Shown here piece by piece: positions 16,156 through 26,365 of a DNA stretch of 64,000 nt; position 1 is the stretch's first letter, and every line of letters starts with the position of its first letter. Both the position numbers and the translations under genes were made by a program. Source of the DNA: Actinosynnema sp042752395 (GTDB lineage: Bacteria > Actinomycetota > Actinomycetes > Mycobacteriales > Pseudonocardiaceae); contig NZ_JBHYXZ010000021.1 in NCBI RefSeq assembly GCF_042752395.1, forward strand, positions 13,538-77,537. The letters run 5' to 3'. The notes below the pieces were generated by a model. It was given only the letters and a program-made list of their open reading frames with translations, had not been told where the DNA came from and ran no database searches.

Positions 16156-17452
16156 CGTCCACCCTCGACTCGTCCTGCGTGGCCGGTTCCAGTGGTTCGA
16201 GGTCGGGGTTCAGCTCCGCCTGGAACCGCACCGCGCCGACGAGCGGCTCCCACGGTTGGCCGGGGTTGTGCTCGAGCACCGAGAGCAGGTTGAGGAACTC
16301 CCGGATCGTGGTGCGTGGGGTACGGAAGTAGGCGTCGCCGATGTTCTGCGAGCAGTGGTGCATGAACGCGTGCAGTGCTTCGTCGGGTACGAGGTACTGC
16401 TGCGGGTCGCCCGAGGCGTGCACGTGGCGCAGCTTGGTGAGCAGGATGTAGAAGTCTTCCTGCGTGAGGTTGGTCAGCCGCAGCACCGGGCCGGAGTGGT
16501 CCACCAGGCCGTTGGTGGCGAAGGCGTTCTCCGACAGGCGGGACTGGAGTGCCTCGTAGGAGTACAGGCCGCGGCGGGTGTCCATGAGGAACTCGGGCGT
16601 GCCGCCGAACAGGAATCCCACGTGGGTGCTGATGCCCTGGAGGCTGTCGTTGACGATGCGCAGGATCTGCTCGTAGTTGGCGGAACGGGCCTGTGAGGAC
16701 GTGAGCTTGTAGAGGTTGACCATCTCGTCCAGGCACACCAGCAGGCCGCTGTAGCCGGCCATGCGCACGAAGCGGGACAGGAGCTTGAGCTGGTCGTAAA
16801 AGCTCGCGTCGTCCACGATCGTGCGCACGCCGAGTGCGGCACGGGCCTCGGTCTTGGTGGTGAACTCGCCGCGCAGCCACCGGACCGCGTCGATCTTGAG
16901 CTGTTCGTTGCCGGTGTCGTGGCCACGCCAGTAGGCCTCGATGACGGTGCCGAAGTCGTAGCCGCCGACCAGCTCGGACAGCTCGGCCATGCGCTGCCGG
17001 ATCACGTTCTCCGGTGACGTGCCCTGCTCACGGGCGGTGGTGAGCGCCTGGGAGACGAACCGTTCGACGATGCCCGCCAGCGCACCGCCGTCCGGCTTGG
17101 CCGAGGTCGAGGTGTTGCGGGCCAATTCGGCGTAGAGGCTGCGGGCCTGGCCGCCGGTGGCGTGCAGGCGGCGGTCCGGCGCGAGGTCGGCGTGCATCGT
17201 GACCAGGCGCTTCTTCAGCGCGGCGGCACGGATGAGGTTCAGGAAGAACGTCTTGCCCGAACCGTACTCACCGATGACGAAGCGGGCCGTGGAGCCGCCG
17301 TCGGCGACGCTGTCGAGGTCCCGCAGCAGCGACTCGACCTCGCGCGCACGCCCGACCTGCACGTGCTGCTGGCCGGAGCGGGGCACGACGCCGGCCCGCA
17401 GCGACTGGATGATCGCGTCTCGATCGCGGGGTCGGATGCGCGTGTCGTTCAT
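16130..17452 (-). CDS. P-loop ATPase of the BrxD/DUF2791 type (Shango SngB-like)
   Basis: 440 residues of an ORC/STAND-like AAA+ ATPase. Near residue 60: VIGEYGSGKTFFLNLI (Walker A GEYGSGKT). Near 235: GLLVCLDEMVNLYKL (Walker B with DE). Then NDSLQGISTHVGFLFGGTPEF (sensor region) and a winged-helix-like C-terminus (FRTPRTTIREFLNLL). Proteins of this family accompany helicases and TerB-domain proteins in phage-defence loci. It presumably couples ATP hydrolysis to loading or regulating the helicase (inference). ATG overlaps the TGA of the TerB gene by four bases. Confidence 0.78.
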   Translation of the reverse strand: MNDTRIRPRDRDAIIQSLRAGVVPRSGQQHVQVGRAREVESLLRDLDSVADGGSTARFVIGEYGSGKTFFLNLIRAAALKKRLVTMHADLAPDRRLHATGGQARSLYAELARNTSTSAKPDGGALAGIVERFVSQALTTAREQGTSPENVIRQRMAELSELVGGYDFGTVIEAYWRGHDTGNEQLKIDAVRWLRGEFTTKTEARAALGVRTIVDDASFYDQLKLLSRFVRMAGYSGLLVCLDEMVNLYKLTSSQARSANYEQILRIVNDSLQGISTHVGFLFGGTPEFLMDTRRGLYSYEALQSRLSENAFATNGLVDHSGPVLRLTNLTQEDFYILLTKLRHVHASGDPQQYLVPDEALHAFMHHCSQNIGDAYFRTPRTTIREFLNLLSVLEHNPGQPWEPLVGAVRFQAELNPDLEPLEPATQDESRVDDELATFRL

Positions 17453-19716
17453 GCGAGCAGTTCTCCCATTGCGTAGTCGTTGATCACGAGCCGGTCGCCG
17501 TCGTCCTCGACGACCGGTTCGTCGGCGGCCTCGACCGCCGCTTCATTGAGCACGTCGAGCGCACCCTCGGGCAGCAGGCCCGCATCGGAGCAGAGGGCGT
17601 CGAAGTCGGCACGGCTCCAGGACGGTCTTGTGGCCAGTTCGCGCAGCAGGGTCGAGTGGGCGGCGTCGAGGGACCCGACGAGGTCCACCGCGACGACCGG
17701 TGCGGGCGGCGGTGGTGGCACTGCTTCCGGCTCGTCGTCGAAGACGTCGGCGAGCAACGCGGCCACAGCAGCGCTTTCCCGCATCTTGGCTTCCACCAGG
17801 GCGGGGTCGAGACGCACCCCGCCCACCGGTGGCTCGGGCTTCGGTGGTGGCGGGATCAGGTATCCGGTCGGGCCGGTGTCCGCGGGCAGGACGACCACGG
17901 GTTCGGTGGCCGGTGCGGGGCGGGTGGACGCGGCGGTGAGGGCGTGCAGTTCGGTGTACACCGAGTCCGGCTCCTGCCCCAACAGCTTGTAGATCTTGCG
18001 CAGCGTGTCGACCTCACCGGGCGAGACCACGCCGTCCACAGCCGCGATCGCGGTGGCGAACTCGGCGACGTGAGCGCGCTGCGCGTCGGTCAGGCCACCC
18101 AGGCGCTTGGTGAGCCCGGTCAGCTTCAGCTTCGAGGCCAGCAGCCAGTCCAGGTGGGCGGTCAGCCTGATTCGCTCCCCCGGAGTCAAGTGCAGGCTCG
18201 ACTCCAAGTGGGAGACCAGGTGGTCCCGTTCGGCGCTGGACACGTCGTCATCGGCTGCGGAGACCACGGCGGCGAGGTGCAGCAGCGTCGTGGCGGCGGT
18301 GTACTCGGACGTCGCGGTCGCGGACTGCGCGGCGGTGACGCGGAACAGCACGGCCGGTCCCGCGCTCTGCACCGGACCGCCCAAGCGCACGTCGGGCTCG
18401 ATGCCTACGCCGAACTTGTCCAGCAGTTGGGCCAGTCCGACCGCGTCGGCCTTGGCGAACTTCCCCGACGCCTTCGCGGGCCAGCGAGCGACCAGGTCCG
18501 ACATCTCGAACCCGGCTCGTGGCACGTCGGCGGGCAGCGTCCGCTCGACCAGTTCGCGCACCGGGCGCAGACCCGCCAGGTCACCGGTGAACAGCTCGGC
18601 CGGCAGCAGTGCCAACGCGGGCAGCGTGCCCGCGGCTTCCGGTTGTCGGCCGATCAGGCGGCTGTAGGCGTCCAGGTCGTTCGTGCAGGACTCGACCAGG
18701 TCCTTGAGCACTTTCGTCGGCGCGGCGGCGGTGAGCACGTCGGGCACGTCGGAGTGCCACGTCGTCGAGGTCAGACCACCGCTGGCGGGGCGGTAGGAGA
18801 GTTCCACCCGGCTCTTCAGCGGACGGACCCGGAGGCCATCTGCGTAGCGGGCCTGGTAGCGGGCGGTGAACAGCGCGCGGAACTCGTCGGGGCACCGCGT
18901 CGCGGGCGTTCTCGGGTAGATCTCGGGGTGCAGCATGGTCCAGGACCACGCCCACTCCACGGGAACGGGACGCCCTTCGGCGGCGAAGCGGCCGATGCCG
19001 AAGCGCAGGGTGAGCGGCGGGGGCCACTTGTCGTGTTCGGCCGGGTTCGGCGGAGGGCCTTCTCCCTTGGTGATGAGCGCGCGGAGAACCTCTCGGAAGG
19101 CGGTCGCGTACTGGCGGAACGACGGGTTGCCGCCGTACACGGTCAGGAGGCGGACGACCTCGCCCAGGATGCGCGGCAGGTCGGCCCGCGCGGCCGGGTC
19201 CCGCTGCGCGTCGACCAGCGCCCGCCGTTCCAGGCCGTAGAAGTACAGGAACACGTAGCCGATGTAGGCGTCCGGCGCCCACCTGCCGCCTTCGAGCCAC
19301 AACAGGTACGCGGCTCGGCTGCGAGGTGTGATCGAGTGGTAGGCGGGCCAGTAGTCCATGTCCCGACCGGTGAAGTCGGGCCTGCGCCAGTCGATCGGCA
19401 GGGTCGGGTCGATCACCTCGACGTTCCGGTCAGGCACCGCGTCACCCCGGGACAGCTTGCCGATGTAGAGCATCCCACCGGGCAACGACCGGCCCGCCAC
19501 CGACGACGTGGCGCCGGACGGTACCCAAGTCGGGGCGGACGCCGAGGGCTGACGTCGCGGCTGCGGCCGGGTCGGCGGTGGTGGTCCGGGCAGCGGCGGA
19601 CGCGGGACGGGTGCCACCGGCGGCACGGGCGCTGGGATCGACGGCACGGGACGTGGTGGCGCCATGACGGCGGGCTTGCTCTCGAACAGCTGCCGCAGCC
19701 GGTCCAACAGCCCCAC
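17449..19716 (-). CDS. TerB-N / TerB / TerB-C domain protein (Shango SngA-like)
   Basis: About 755 residues from the GTG at 19716, which has a G-rich ribosome site; a GTG at 19746 is also open. A Pro-rich lead (residues ~20-65) is followed by a TerB-N-like domain with AAYLLWLEGGRWAPDAYIGY and LYFYGLERRAL. The middle carries a helical TerB-like domain with acidic metal-binding-type loops (AADDDVSSAERDHL, AAVDGVVSPGEVDTL). A TerB-C-like end has LDPALVEAKMRESAAVAALL. TerB domains bind divalent metal in tellurite-resistance proteins and recur in DNA-processing defence loci. First gene of the leftward operon, probably the sensor or scaffold (inference). Confidence 0.78.
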   Translation of the reverse strand: MGLLDRLRQLFESKPAVMAPPRPVPSIPAPVPPVAPVPRPPLPGPPPPTRPQPRRQPSASAPTWVPSGATSSVAGRSLPGGMLYIGKLSRGDAVPDRNVEVIDPTLPIDWRRPDFTGRDMDYWPAYHSITPRSRAAYLLWLEGGRWAPDAYIGYVFLYFYGLERRALVDAQRDPAARADLPRILGEVVRLLTVYGGNPSFRQYATAFREVLRALITKGEGPPPNPAEHDKWPPPLTLRFGIGRFAAEGRPVPVEWAWSWTMLHPEIYPRTPATRCPDEFRALFTARYQARYADGLRVRPLKSRVELSYRPASGGLTSTTWHSDVPDVLTAAAPTKVLKDLVESCTNDLDAYSRLIGRQPEAAGTLPALALLPAELFTGDLAGLRPVRELVERTLPADVPRAGFEMSDLVARWPAKASGKFAKADAVGLAQLLDKFGVGIEPDVRLGGPVQSAGPAVLFRVTAAQSATATSEYTAATTLLHLAAVVSAADDDVSSAERDHLVSHLESSLHLTPGERIRLTAHLDWLLASKLKLTGLTKRLGGLTDAQRAHVAEFATAIAAVDGVVSPGEVDTLRKIYKLLGQEPDSVYTELHALTAASTRPAPATEPVVVLPADTGPTGYLIPPPPKPEPPVGGVRLDPALVEAKMRESAAVAALLADVFDDEPEAVPPPPPAPVVAVDLVGSLDAAHSTLLRELATRPSWSRADFDALCSDAGLLPEGALDVLNEAAVEAADEPVVEDDGDRLVINDYAMGELLA

Positions 19717-19746
19717 TGTGCCCCCCAACTCGCGCCGTGTCCGCAC

Positions 19747-20007
19747 GAAAGATCCTTCTGAACGGTGACAGCGGCTACGTCGCGTCAGATCGACCCAGCG
19801 TTAGCGACCAAACGGGTGAACTACGTTGGTGACACCTTCACCTTGTCGCAGCAACGAGCCACTACGCGAGAGTTGCTCACTCGATCGTGTTATTGGTCGA
19901 TGTAGCACTGCCGTGAAAGGCCGCGATGTGCGAGCCATGATCCCTCTGCATGATCACCACCCGGCGCCGCGCCCCGTGATCCCCACGATCCTCCGGAGCG
20001 TGCGACG
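19747..20007. promoter_or_regulatory. Divergent promoter region with nested palindrome
   Basis: This 260-base space separates the TerB operon from sbcD-like and is AT-richer than its surroundings. It contains GGTGAA (19815-19820) and TTCACC (19837-19842) around a perfect GGTGACACC (19828-19836). A shared operator for both transcripts is possible; no regulator gene is adjacent. Confidence 0.3.
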
Positions 20008-21252
20008 GTGACCGGAGTGCGGATCGTGCACGCGGCGGACATCCACCTCGACAGCCCGCTGCGGGGGTTGAACGGGTTCGTCAAGGAGGACGTCGCCCAC
20101 CAATTGCGCCACGCCTCGCGGCAGGCGTTGAAGAACCTGGCGCGGTTGACCGTCGACGAGAAAGCGGCCGCGCTCGTGCTGGCCGGCGACATCTACGACG
20201 GCGACTGGCCCGACTACGCCACGGGCCGGTTCTTCGCCGAGCAGATGGACTTCCTGAACGAACACGGCGTACGGGTGTTCATGGCCGCCGGCAACCACGA
20301 CGCGGCCAGCGTGGTCACCAAGGCCGTGCGGCTGCCCGACAACGTGACCGTGCTGGATGTGGACAAGGCCGAGACCGTGATCGACGAAGACCTCGGCCTG
20401 GCCGTGCACGGTCAGGGGTTCGCCACGCGTGCCGTCACGAAGAACCTGGCGCTGGCCTATCCCGACCGCGTCCACGGCTTGGTGAACGTCGGAATCCTGC
20501 ACACCGCGGTATCCGGCGCGGAGGGCCACGACACTTACGCACCGTGCACCCCGTCTGACCTGCTCAAGCCCAGGTACGAGTACTTCGCGCTCGGCCACGT
20601 CCATCAACGGCGAGTGGTGAACGACGGCCCGTGGGTCGCGGCGTTCTCCGGCAACCTGCAGGGCAGGCACGCCAACGAGACCGGCCCGAAGGGCGCTCTG
20701 GTGGTCGACTTGGACCGGGACGAGCCCGCCGTCCCGAGGTTCGTCGCACTCGACGTGGCCCGGTGGGAGCGGATCGAGGTCGACGCGTCCGGTCACGGGA
20801 CGTTCGACGAGGTGCTCGACGCGGTGGAGACGAGCTTGGCCGACGCCCGCGTCGCCGCCCAGGGTCGTCCGCTGGTCGCCAGGGTGACGGTGATCGGGAC
20901 GAGCCGTGCGGCGGGTGCGTTGAGCGACCGTGAGCGGTTGGTCGAGGAGGTGCGGGCGTCCGGTGTCCGCTCGGGCGTCACCGTGGAGAAAGCCGCCTCC
21001 CACGCGCGCATGCCGCAGACCGGCGACCACGTGGACGACCGGCTGATCGAAGCGGTGCTCCGCAGGGCTGAGGACCTGGGTCACGGCAGCCCTTTGGTCG
21101 ACCGGCTGACCGCACCCCTCAAGCGCGATTTCGGCCGGGTGCTGCGCAAGGACAGCCCGCTGGACCTCAACGACCCCGCGGTGCTGGAGCGGATCACCGC
21201 GGCGGCGTTGCACGGCCTGGTCGCCAAGCTGACCACAGGGGAGGACCGATGA
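20008..21252 (+). CDS. SbcD/Mre11-like metallophosphoesterase
   Basis: 414 residues. The calcineurin-type motifs are all present: VHAADIHLDSPL (D-x-H), LAGDIYDG (GD), AAGNHDAAS (GNHD), GILHTAVSG and ALGHVHQRRVV (GHxH). This is the active site of Mre11/SbcD nucleases; the C-terminus (residues ~260-414) is the capping and partner-binding part. The stop overlaps the next start by four bases (ATGA), so it is co-translated with the SbcC-like ATPase. Its sequence resembles the DNA repair exonucleases paired with YhaN-type ATPases (YhaO) more than the housekeeping E. coli SbcD. Probably a DNA end nuclease in the defence island. Confidence 0.82.
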   Translation: MTGVRIVHAADIHLDSPLRGLNGFVKEDVAHQLRHASRQALKNLARLTVDEKAAALVLAGDIYDGDWPDYATGRFFAEQMDFLNEHGVRVFMAAGNHDAASVVTKAVRLPDNVTVLDVDKAETVIDEDLGLAVHGQGFATRAVTKNLALAYPDRVHGLVNVGILHTAVSGAEGHDTYAPCTPSDLLKPRYEYFALGHVHQRRVVNDGPWVAAFSGNLQGRHANETGPKGALVVDLDRDEPAVPRFVALDVARWERIEVDASGHGTFDEVLDAVETSLADARVAAQGRPLVARVTVIGTSRAAGALSDRERLVEEVRASGVRSGVTVEKAASHARMPQTGDHVDDRLIEAVLRRAEDLGHGSPLVDRLTAPLKRDFGRVLRKDSPLDLNDPAVLERITAAALHGLVAKLTTGEDR

Positions 21253-24200
21253 GGGTTCGGCGGCTCACACTGGAAAGCTACGGCGCTTTCCACAATCGGA
21301 CGATCGAACTCGGCACCGGTCTGAGCGTGGTGCTCGGCCCGAACGAGACCGGCAAGACCACCGCGCTCGACGCGCTGGCCGACCTGCTGTGGTCGATACC
21401 GCAGTCCTCGAAGCGTGCCTTTCACTACCGCCGCCAAGAGCTGGCCATCAGCGCGGTGCTCGTCCTGCCCGACGGCACCGAGATCCCCGTCGAGCGACGT
21501 GCGAGCGGGATGATCGACACCGCCACCGGCGCGGAGGTTCCCGTGCTGTGGCAGGGGGACGGGGATGACCGCGGCCGGTGGCGGACTTCGTTCGGCCTGT
21601 CGCACGAGGAGCTGCGCAAGGGCGGTGAGCACCTGTTCAAGGGTGAGGGCGACCTCGCGTCCCTGATCTTCCGAGCCCGGAGCGGGCAGTCCGTGCACCA
21701 CCTGCTGGACTCGCTGTCGGCGCGTGCCGACTCGCTCTACAAGGAGCATCGAGGAAACAAGGGTGTGCGGGCACGTCGTGCGATCGCCGAGTACGAGCAG
21801 GCGGTGCACGACGTCGAGGAGGCCACCGCGCTCGCCGCCGACGTCACTGCCATCCGCGGAGTGCTGCGCCAAGTCGGCGAGGACGTCGAGCGAGCCCGAC
21901 GGGCCAAGGACGCCGCCTTCACCGAAATGGCCGGCCAACAGGCGCGCCTGCGGGTGATCGACAGAATTCGGCTGCTGGCCCAGGCCGAAGCCAGGATCTC
22001 GGCCCTGCGATCGGCAGGGCCTTGTCTGGATGCCGACGACCTCGCACTCCACGGTGAGACCGCGGAACGGCTCCGCCGTGCCGAAGACGAGATAGTCGAC
22101 GTCGAGGGCGAAATCGCCGCGACGTCCGCGCAGCTGGCGGACACCGCTTCCGAGGACTCCATCCTCGAAGACCGCAGCCTGGTCGAGCGTCTGCAGCGGG
22201 AATCCACGGCCAGACTTGACGACGCGGAGCAGGCCCGGGCATGCCGGGCTGACGCCGATGAGAGCGACGCGAGCACCCGAGCGCTGCTGGTCGAACTGAC
22301 CGGCAAGGTCGACCAGCCGGTGGACGTGCTGCTGAACACGCTGTGGGTCGGCGAGGATCGCGTCGCCGAATTGGACGCCGCAGCGGAGGCGCTCGTCCAA
22401 GCGGACGCCGTCGTGATCGAGCGACAACGCCAGGTAGAAGCCGCAGGCGACCGCGAACCGGCCACATCCGACGCGGAGGCACCGGACGCGCAGGTCGTCG
22501 CGTCACTGCGCGAGGCGGTGAGTGCCATCGAGGCCGAGGACTCGGTGGTCACCGCTTTCCGGCGTGCTGTTGAAGCCGTGGCGGATGCGCGGCACGAGCA
22601 CGCTCGTCTGCTCACGACGGTGGGCCTGCCCGCACACACGCGTCTGGGGACACTGCCGTACCGCGAGTCGGTGATGGGCGCGCGCGACGACATCACGGCT
22701 AGTGACGATGCCATCCGCACGGCTCGTCGAGAACTGGACGACCTCGACAGGCGGTCCACCGACATCCAGAGGCAATTGTCGGACGACGAACTGCACCACG
22801 TCCCAGACCCGGCAGAGGTGACGGTTGCCCGTGCGGCTCGCGACGACCTGATCACCGAGGTCGTGCGCGCTTGGCTCGCGGGTGAACCGCCCGCACGAGC
22901 GCCCGGTCTGCCGGTGGAGGTCGAACGCGCCGTCCGCGAGGCCGATCGCGTCGGCGACCTGCTCGCGGAGCACGCCGAAGTGGCGGCGAGACGCGGAGTG
23001 CTGACCGCCGAACTGGCGAAGACCCGTGCCGAAGCGATCGTCGCCGGATCGAAGGTCGCGGAGGCGGAACGTGCGTGCACGGCAGCCCGCCAGGCGTGGG
23101 AGGCCATCTGGGCACCGGTTGGCGTTCCGCATCCGCCCGTCACCGATGCGCTCGTGTTCCACGAGTCGCTGGCCGATGCGCTCGTGGCCGAAGGACGGGC
23201 GGTCACCGCGAGCCGCACCGCCGAGGACCTGCGTCCCGCGGTCGAGGAGAGGCGCCACTACCTGGCGGACGTAGTCGCCCGGGCGGGACGACCTCGGCCC
23301 GAGGCGGACATGGACAGCCTGCTCGAAGCGGCGAGACACCTGCTGGACGAGGACGACGACGCACGCGAAGCCCGTGCGGTCGCGCGGAACGTACGGGCCA
23401 TCCGGCAGGAGGCGGAGCGGGAGCTCGAACGGGCACGCACGCGGCGGAACGAATCCGCGGACCGGTGGCGGACGACCCTGGCCACCGGCCACCTCCCGGA
23501 CCTGAGCCCAACCGGGTGGTACCGGCGGCGCGACATCGTCACGCGGGCCCGCACGTCGCACGTCACCGCGACCGGCCTGCGGGAACGGGCACGGCAGCTG
23601 GCCGAACGGCACCGCGGGTTCGTGGACGAACTGGCGGCGCTCACCGCACGCCTGGGCGTCGAGGGTGACCACGTCACCGACGTGCTCGACACCCTCTCGG
23701 CCCGGGTCCAGGCGGCGATGCAGGCCAAGGGCACCGCGGACAACCTCGTTCGCAGGCTCGACTCGCTGCGCCGGAAGCTCGAAGAGCACATCGAGCAACG
23801 GCGCCTGGCCATCGCCGTTCTGGACGACTTGCGTCAGCGGACCGACGCTGTGGACCTCGACGCCGCGGCTGAACGAGGCGAGGAACTGGCCGGCCTGTTG
23901 ACCGACGTCGACCAGCACAGCGAAGTGGTGCGCACCGCAGTGCCACGAACCGACCCACGGCAATTGGTCGCCGAGTTGAGCGATGTCGACGAGGAACAAC
24001 TGCGGATCGACGCCGACACGGCCGGCCGGCGGTACGAGGACGCCGATAAGGCGCACGAAGAAGCACTCCGCCGTTACGGCGAGCTCTCTCAACGGCACCA
24101 GGCTCTGATCACCCGGCCCGGCGCCGCCGAACTGCACGCCAAAGCGCACGAACGACTGGCAGTGCTGGCCGACGAGGTCGAGGAGTACCTCGTGGCCGAG

Positions 24201-25083
24201 ATCCAGCGCACTGTCCTGCGCGACGAGTTGGAGGGCTACGAGCGGGAGCACTCGTCACCGCTGCTGGAGACCGCCGGGCGCATCCTCGAAGAGCTGACCG
24301 GAGGGCGTTACGTCGCCCTGCGCACGCACAGCGACGCCAACGGGCGGTCGTTGCGCATCGTGGGCGCCGCCGAGCGACCCCGCCCCCCCCCGCGCCCCGG
24401 GTGCGGGCGGCCCGGCCCCGCGCGGGCGCACCCCCCACACCCCCCCGCCCCCANNNNNNNNNNGCGGCCGCCCCCCGGCCGAGCGCCCCGCTGGGCGCCC
24501 CCCCGCCCCGCGCCCCCCCCCGCCCCCCCCGCGGCCGCCGCCCCCCCCCCGCGCCCCCCCCCCGCGACCCCGGAAACCGGACGAGCTGTCGGAGGGGACG
24601 GCCGACCAGGCGTTCCTCGCCCTCCGCCTGGCCGGCATCGAGTCGTTGCAGGACGGCAGGCGGACCCGCGGGCTCCCGACGCTGCCGGTCGTCCTCGACG
24701 ACGTGCTGATGACCTTCGACGACGCTAGAGCCGCTGCAACGCTCAAGGTGATGGCACGGCTCGCACGACGGTGGCAGATCGTCGTCTTCAGCCACCACAC
24801 CCACATCCGCCAAGTCGCCGAAGGCCTGGAGTCCGACAACCTCACCATCGCCGAACTGGACGCCCCGTCCTCGATCGACTCAACGCGCACCCCGCAGGAG
24901 ATCCGCGACGCCGCGCGCGAGCGCATCGTGATCGGCAACCACACCGAACCCGCCCCGCGCGCCACGAAGACGGTCGACCCGACCCTCGTCCGGGCATGGG
25001 CGCGCCGAACCGGCAGGCAGGTGGCGGACCGCGGCCGAATCTCGCAAGACGTCATCGACGCCTACGAAGCCGCTCACAGCTGA
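21249..25083 (+). CDS. SbcC/Rad50/YhaN-like ATPase with C-terminal Lsr2-like domain (interrupted by a gap)
   Basis: About 1,200 residues once the gap is discounted. N-terminus MRVRRLTLESYGAFHNRT with Walker A LGPNETGKTTALDAL. Residues ~180-1000 are long coiled coil. After the gap the frame resumes with ABC signature DELSEGTADQAFLAL, Walker B PVVLDDVLMTFDD and FSHHTH. The last ~40 residues (VRAWARRTGRQVADRGRI, then DVIDAYEAAH) match the C-terminal DNA-binding domain of Lsr2. Sequence at 24379-24580, around ten Ns, is G/C junk and shifts the frame, which probably reflects assembly rather than mutation. With SbcD it should form a DNA-end-processing complex; the Lsr2-like tail suggests AT-rich or foreign DNA targeting (inference). 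Confidence 0.75.
24379..24580. other. Assembly gap (N at 24454-24463) inside the SbcC-like gene
   Basis: Poly-C/poly-G sequence on both sides of ten Ns. The coding sequence before (NGRSLRIVGAA) and after (DELSEGTADQ) belongs to neighbouring parts of the ABC head and should be only a few residues apart, so most of these ~200 bases are probably spurious. Confidence 0.8.
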
Positions 25084-25435
25084 ACCTGTGCCACCGGGCG
25101 CAGTGGATCACTCCGTGCCGGCACAGCACTCAAATCGGTTTTCCCACGGGACCCGACCTGATCAACCGGTTCCCGGTCGCACGACAGCGCCGTTCCGTCA
25201 CCGGAACACAGCCGGACCAGCGGACACCGCCGCGTCTCGAGCGAAGAGGCAGTCCGCGTGACGCGTTCAACCGCGACCGCAACTCACCCGTTCAGCGCAG
25301 CGGGCACCACCCGTTCAGCGCTACGGCGAGAACGTCCAACCGCCGTATGCATCACAAGACGATCGATCGGGAGTCATTTGATGCACGAGCACCACTCAAG
25401 CCGAGTCAAAACATTCAAAACCAGCACATCGCCGC
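25084..25435. other. Intergenic stretch without a recognised gene
   Basis: Between the SbcC-like stop and the decayed integrase. I see no frame with actinomycete codon bias, no clear hairpin terminator and no tRNA fragment. Confidence 0.5.
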
Positions 25436-26365
25436 TTAAAACTGGAGCACAAGCATGACGGGCGAAATTGCGTACGACGAGCTCACGGCGGACCAACTGT
25501 CGGGCACCAGCTGCATCCGCTGCGGACGCGTTCCGGTCAATGCCATGCGGTGCCCGAGGCGCTTGCGCTGGAGGATCTCCGGCACCCCGGCCTCGATAAG
25601 CCGCGTCTCGTGCGCGTGACGTAGGTCATGGGAGTGCAGGCCAGGGTGGATCGGCGCCCATCCTCGGGTCGGATCGCCGGTGACGAAGGGCAGCCGGACC
25701 CGCCGCCGGAAGTTCGGCCGGCGCAGCAGTCCTCCGCCCAGACCGGTGGACACGTGGTCCTGCATCCGGCCGGCCCGGTGCTCGGCGAGCAGGTCGACCG
25801 GGAACGGCGGCAGGTGCACCGTGCGGACACCGGCCTTCGACTTCGGCGGCCCGGGCTCCAACCGGCCGCCCACCTCGTGCAGGGCTCCCTTGTCCGGTTC
25901 GATCGTGATCACCCTGCGGGCCAGGTCCACCCGCGCCCGCCGGCCAGCTCGCTCCACCGCAGGCACGTGTACGCCGTTGTGACCACCAACACGGCGTCCA
26001 CGGGGGAACACCGCTCGGCCGGCGACCGCCGCAGCGTCTTGACCCACCCCTTCGCCGCGAGCCGCGAGATCGCCTTCAACGGCACGTCACGGAACCGCGG
26101 CAGCACGTGGTTGCGCAGGCGCGGGTCGTACTCCGCCCACGTCGTCGCACTCACGTCATGGGCGTCCGCCCGGATCCGCACCCACTCCCCCGACGGCATC
26201 ACGCCCACCGAGGATTCCACGAACGTTCCCCGGCGCTGATCCGACTCGATGTCCCTCGCCCGACCGACCGCCACCGAACGATCGGTGAACCGGTCTCCGA
26301 ACCCAATGCCCCATCCGGCAACCGGAACCGCACCCGAAGACCGGACCGTGCTTCTCCACTCACGC
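25436..26365 (-). pseudogene. Decayed tyrosine integrase, related to the one at 8443
   Basis: Leftward fragments in several frames line up with the intact integrase at 8443-9552. RVRFRLPDGALGSETGS lies near 26300. GRARDIESDQRRGTFVES and AHDVSATTWAEYDPRLRNHV follow, then AYTCLRWSELAGG (Arg I region). Then ALHEVGGRLEPGPPKSKAGV, RRPNFRRRVRLPF, HDLRHAHETRLIEAGVPEIL and QRKRLGHR. The corresponding intact motifs are RARDVESDQRRGRF, AHDVSAVTWATYDSHLRNHI and HDLRHTHKTWLIEDGVPEVL. Part of the catalytic domain between the Arg I box and the Lys hairpin is missing and the Tyr region is frameshifted. It marks the right side of the accessory island. Confidence 0.72.

Noticed and set aside
13327..17452. BREX system
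   Set aside because: The helicase and ATPase resemble BrxHI and BrxD, but PglX, PglZ, BrxL and BrxC-sized genes are absent and a TerB protein is present, which fits Shango better.
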